Positions 61,525-64,000 of a stretch of 64,000 nt of DNA are shown piece by piece (the first letter of the stretch is position 1; every line of letters starts with the position of its first letter). Both the position numbers and the translations under genes were made by a program. The notes under the pieces were generated by a model. It was given only the letters and a program-made list of their open reading frames with translations. It was not told the DNA's origin and ran no database searches. Source of the stretch: CAVSQX01 sp963730225 (lineage in GTDB: Bacteria; Planctomycetota; Phycisphaerae; Tepidisphaerales; Tepidisphaeraceae); the NCBI GenBank assembly GCA_963730225.1, contig CAVSQX010000004.1:1364001-1428000 (forward strand), given 5' to 3'.

Positions 61525-63521
61525 TTCGCACAACACAAAACTGCGACAATATTGTGACCGTTTGGATGGATTGTCCGACCAAGCCGGTGAATACCTGCTC
61601 GACGGAATTTTTGCACCGGCTGGCGGAGGCGATCGACCAGATCGAGCGCGATCGGCCGGCCGCGGTGATTTTCGCTTCGGCCAAATCACGATCGTTCTGC
61701 GCCGGAGCGGATTTGTTTGAGCTTCGCGCTATGAGCACGGAGCAGATCGCAGATTTTCTCGCGCGTGGACAGGCTTTGTTTGATCGCATCGCGCACCTGT
61801 CCACGCGCACTGTCGCGGCCATCAACGGCGATTGCCTCGGAGGCGGATTCGAGTTGGCACTGGCCTGTCAGCATCGCGTCGCCGTGGATGAGACGGCGAT
61901 TTCGATCGGCCTGCCGGAAGTGAAAATCGGATTGATTCCCGCCTGGGGTGGAACGACCCGCCTTCCGCGATTGATCGGCCTGCGGGCGGCGTTGCCGATT
62001 CTGCTGGCCGGGAAAACCATGCCGCCGCGCAAGGCGATGCGGGCGGGAATGATTGATGAAGTGGTCCCGGCCGAATCACTGGTTCACGCTGCAACTCGAA
62101 TCGCGCTGGGCCCGGCGCCGCGGCGTCGATTGCCGATCGTGGATCGTGCCGTCGCCGTCGTTCCATTTTTGCGCAATCGCGTTCTGGCGGTTGCACAACG
62201 GAAAACGATGAAGCTGACACATGGAAATTATCCCGCGCCGCTGGCCCTGCTGCGGGCGGTGCGGGCCGGTTACGCCGATGGTTTTGCCGCGGGATTGGCG
62301 GCGGAGCGAAGTGAGATTTTGCACGTGATCGAAACCAGCGCCGGCCGAAATCTGCTGAGATTGTTTTTCCTGCGGCAGGCGGCCAAGAAACAGGCGGCCG
62401 CACAAGCCGGTGGAACGCCGATCGAGGTGAAGCACGCCGCGGTGATCGGCGGGGGAACGATGGGCGCGGGAATTGTTCACTCGCTGATCCGCGCGGGAAT
62501 TCCGGTGCGGCTGATCGAGGTAAGTCCGTCGGCGGTGTCGGCGGCGCTGGGCCGAATTCAGCGGATGCTCGACGAGGATGTTTCCGCCGGGCGATTGACC
62601 CCGCTGGCGGCGCGGCACACGTTCAACCGCGTCTGGCCGACGACGGATTGGAGCGGGCTGCGATTGGCCGACGTGGTCATCGAAGCGGTGGTCGAAACAA
62701 TGGATGCCAAGCGCGAAGTTTTCGCGCGGCTCGATCGGCTCACCCGCCCCACCGCCGTTCTGGCGAGCAACACCAGTTCGCTGCAAATCGCGGACATCGC
62801 GGCGGCGACGATGCATCCGCAGCGCGTCGTCGGGCTGCATTTTTTCAATCCCGTTCCGAAGATGCCGCTGGTGGAAGTGGTGCGAACGAGCCAGAGCGAT
62901 TCCGCATCGCTGGCGACGGCGGTGGCACTGGCGGCCCGCATCGGCAAGACACCGGTGCTGGTGAAGGATTCGCCGGGGTTCGTGGTGAATCGAACGCTCA
63001 TTCCGTATCTGCATGATGCGCTGACGATGGCCGGGGAAGGAACGTCGATCGAGAGTATCGATCGGGCGATGAAAGATTGGGGAATGCCGATGGGGCCGTT
63101 TGAGTTGATGGACGAAATCGGCCTGGATGTCGCCGGGCATGTTTTGGATTCGCTCGGCGGCCACGATATCCAGCGCGGCATCGGCGAAACGCTCGCGCTG
63201 GCGAAACAGCGCGGCTGGCTCGGCAAAAAAAGCGGGCGCGGATTTTACGTGTATCCAAAGACGGAACTGAACGACGAATTGGCCCACGCGCTTGGCGGCG
63301 GGCGCGATTCGTTTTTGGAAAACGACGCGATTCAACATCGTCTGCTTCAGCCGATGGTGGCGTCGGCCGCGGCGATTCTGGCCGAGGGCGTTGTGGACTC
63401 GGCGGATTCGATCGATCTGGCCATGGTGATGGGGGCGGGCGTTGCGCCGTTCCGCGGTGGAATCACGCAGATGCTGCCGGCGAGCAAAACAATCGTGGAT
63501 GTGCCGCGTCATGCGGCTTGA
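61521..63521 (+). CDS. Enoyl-CoA hydratase/3-hydroxyacyl-CoA dehydrogenase fusion
   Basis: A 666-residue bifunctional protein of the FadB/FadJ type. Residues 1-190 form the crotonase domain with both catalytic glutamates (GGGFELAL and GLPEVKIGL) and the oxyanion-hole AGADLFELR. From about 310 the NAD-binding domain begins (HAAVIGGGTMGAGIVHSLIR). The catalytic His lies in VGLHFFNPVPKMPLVEVV, and two C-terminal dehydrogenase domains follow (KDSPGFVVNRTLIPYL). It does the middle two steps of beta-oxidation, presumably in complex with the adjacent thiolase. At 666 residues it is shorter than many FadB proteins (about 715-730). Confidence 0.93.
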   Translation: MIRTTQNCDNIVTVWMDCPTKPVNTCSTEFLHRLAEAIDQIERDRPAAVIFASAKSRSFCAGADLFELRAMSTEQIADFLARGQALFDRIAHLSTRTVAAINGDCLGGGFELALACQHRVAVDETAISIGLPEVKIGLIPAWGGTTRLPRLIGLRAALPILLAGKTMPPRKAMRAGMIDEVVPAESLVHAATRIALGPAPRRRLPIVDRAVAVVPFLRNRVLAVAQRKTMKLTHGNYPAPLALLRAVRAGYADGFAAGLAAERSEILHVIETSAGRNLLRLFFLRQAAKKQAAAQAGGTPIEVKHAAVIGGGTMGAGIVHSLIRAGIPVRLIEVSPSAVSAALGRIQRMLDEDVSAGRLTPLAARHTFNRVWPTTDWSGLRLADVVIEAVVETMDAKREVFARLDRLTRPTAVLASNTSSLQIADIAAATMHPQRVVGLHFFNPVPKMPLVEVVRTSQSDSASLATAVALAARIGKTPVLVKDSPGFVVNRTLIPYLHDALTMAGEGTSIESIDRAMKDWGMPMGPFELMDEIGLDVAGHVLDSLGGHDIQRGIGETLALAKQRGWLGKKSGRGFYVYPKTELNDELAHALGGGRDSFLENDAIQHRLLQPMVASAAAILAEGVVDSADSIDLAMVMGAGVAPFRGGITQMLPASKTIVDVPRHAA

Positions 63522-63536
63522 GGAAAGGTGGATTTT

Positions 63537-64000
63537 ATGCCGACTCTAAATCGCGCCGATCAAGAACAATTCGAAAAAGCCCGTGATCTGATCGAGACCG
63601 AACCGCGGCAGATGGGTTTCGTGCGGTCGCTGTTTTTCGGCCGGCTGCGCACGGATCGAATTCTTCCGTTTCCCAAGCAGGATGCCGACGAAGCGCGGCG
63701 AACCGACGAATTGATTGCACAGCTGGATGAATTTCTCAAGGCCCACGTCGATCCCGATCGCATCGACGCCGAGGAGCGAATCGGGCAGGATGTGATCGAC
63801 GGGCTGGGAAAGCTCGGCGTGCTGGGAATGACCGTGCCGGTGGAATTCGGCGGCGGCGGATTCACCCACACGGCGTATTGCCGGATGCTGGAGCACGTCG
63901 CTCGGCATTGCGCTTCCACGGCGGTGCTGATCGGAGCGCATCAGTCGATCGGGCTCAAGGCGCTGCTGCTGATGGGAACCGAAGAACAGAAGCGGCAATT
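63537..64000 (+). CDS. Acyl-CoA dehydrogenase, N-terminal part
   Basis: Starts at ATG 63,537 after GGAAAGGTGG, 15 bp from the previous stop, and runs off the window after 154 codons. It reads MPTLNRADQEQFEKARDLIE, then LGKLGVLGMTVPVEFGGGGF, VARHCASTAVLIGAHQSIGL and LLMGTEEQKRQ, the N-terminal helical domain of the family. The 70-residue extension before the usual domain start resembles long acyl-CoA dehydrogenases. It would catalyse the first, FAD-dependent step of the pathway. Confidence 0.9.
   Translation, partial: MPTLNRADQEQFEKARDLIETEPRQMGFVRSLFFGRLRTDRILPFPKQDADEARRTDELIAQLDEFLKAHVDPDRIDAEERIGQDVIDGLGKLGVLGMTVPVEFGGGGFTHTAYCRMLEHVARHCASTAVLIGAHQSIGLKALLLMGTEEQKRQ

Noticed and set aside
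62076..63512. Minus-strand frame of 478 codons
   Set aside because: It lies fully inside the hydratase/dehydrogenase gene and is His/Arg-rich without any domain. The same applies to 60,394-61,383, 58,466-59,857 and 57,545-58,339.

Overview
The window looks like a GC-rich chromosome segment from a planctomycete, probably class Phycisphaerae. The evidence is lineage-typical protein features: PEP-CTERM tails (VPEPA, a transmembrane stretch, then an arginine cluster), an 'EALEARVYLA' N-terminal motif like the planctomycete LEPRxLLSA signature, a dockerin-like pair in a giant autotransporter-strand repeat protein, a prepilin-like protein with the FFDGHVE ending, and a CGYDLR zinc ribbon. The call comes from reading motifs, not from a database search.

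Positions 1 to about 39,650 look like a decaying, nested genomic island. Its outer parts carry conjugation and replication relics: a VirD4/TraD-like ATPase, a C-terminal remnant of a second copy, a Toprim primase fragment cut by an IS5 remnant, a YkgJ-like cysteine-cluster protein, and frameshifted ArdC and companion genes. The island ends on the right at a 3' fragment of a tRNA-Tyr gene (39,650-39,710), the expected scar of tRNA-targeted integration.

The centre of the island is a roughly 19 kb YD-repeat/Rhs gene (minus strand, 35,522 to 16,457). It has FG-GAP, PKD, delta-60, VWA, SdrD-like, Ig-like and FN3 modules, an Rhs core and a variable C-terminal tip, and about 15 frameshifts plus one nonsense codon break it. 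Behind it lie two related units. Each starts at the same 14-bp sequence at the Rhs core/tip junction (17,145-17,158; 10,063-10,076; 2,076-2,089). Each then carries an in-frame Rhs tip, a candidate immunity gene, an XRE regulator, a CHC2-Toprim-ATPase replication protein and a tyrosine recombinase. The next displaced tip follows. The layout suggests integrative units that enter an rhs gene at its core/tip junction and swap the toxin tip. Tip 2 has a PD-(D/E)xK-like signature and overlaps a MORN-repeat (YwqK-type) partner gene by 4 bp. Unit 1 also carries a VapBC-like pair with a frameshifted antitoxin.

From 39,711 to 64,000 the sequence looks like resident chromosome with mostly intact genes. 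Two IS630-type elements flank a PEP-CTERM gene. A minus-strand cluster encodes a prepilin-like protein, a small membrane protein, a large secreted protein of unknown activity, a LacI regulator and the 2,921-residue autotransporter-repeat surface protein. A plus-strand fatty-acid degradation operon closes the window: alpha/beta hydrolase (frameshifted), acyl-CoA ligase, thiolase, hydratase/3-hydroxyacyl-CoA dehydrogenase fusion and acyl-CoA dehydrogenase (cut by the window end).
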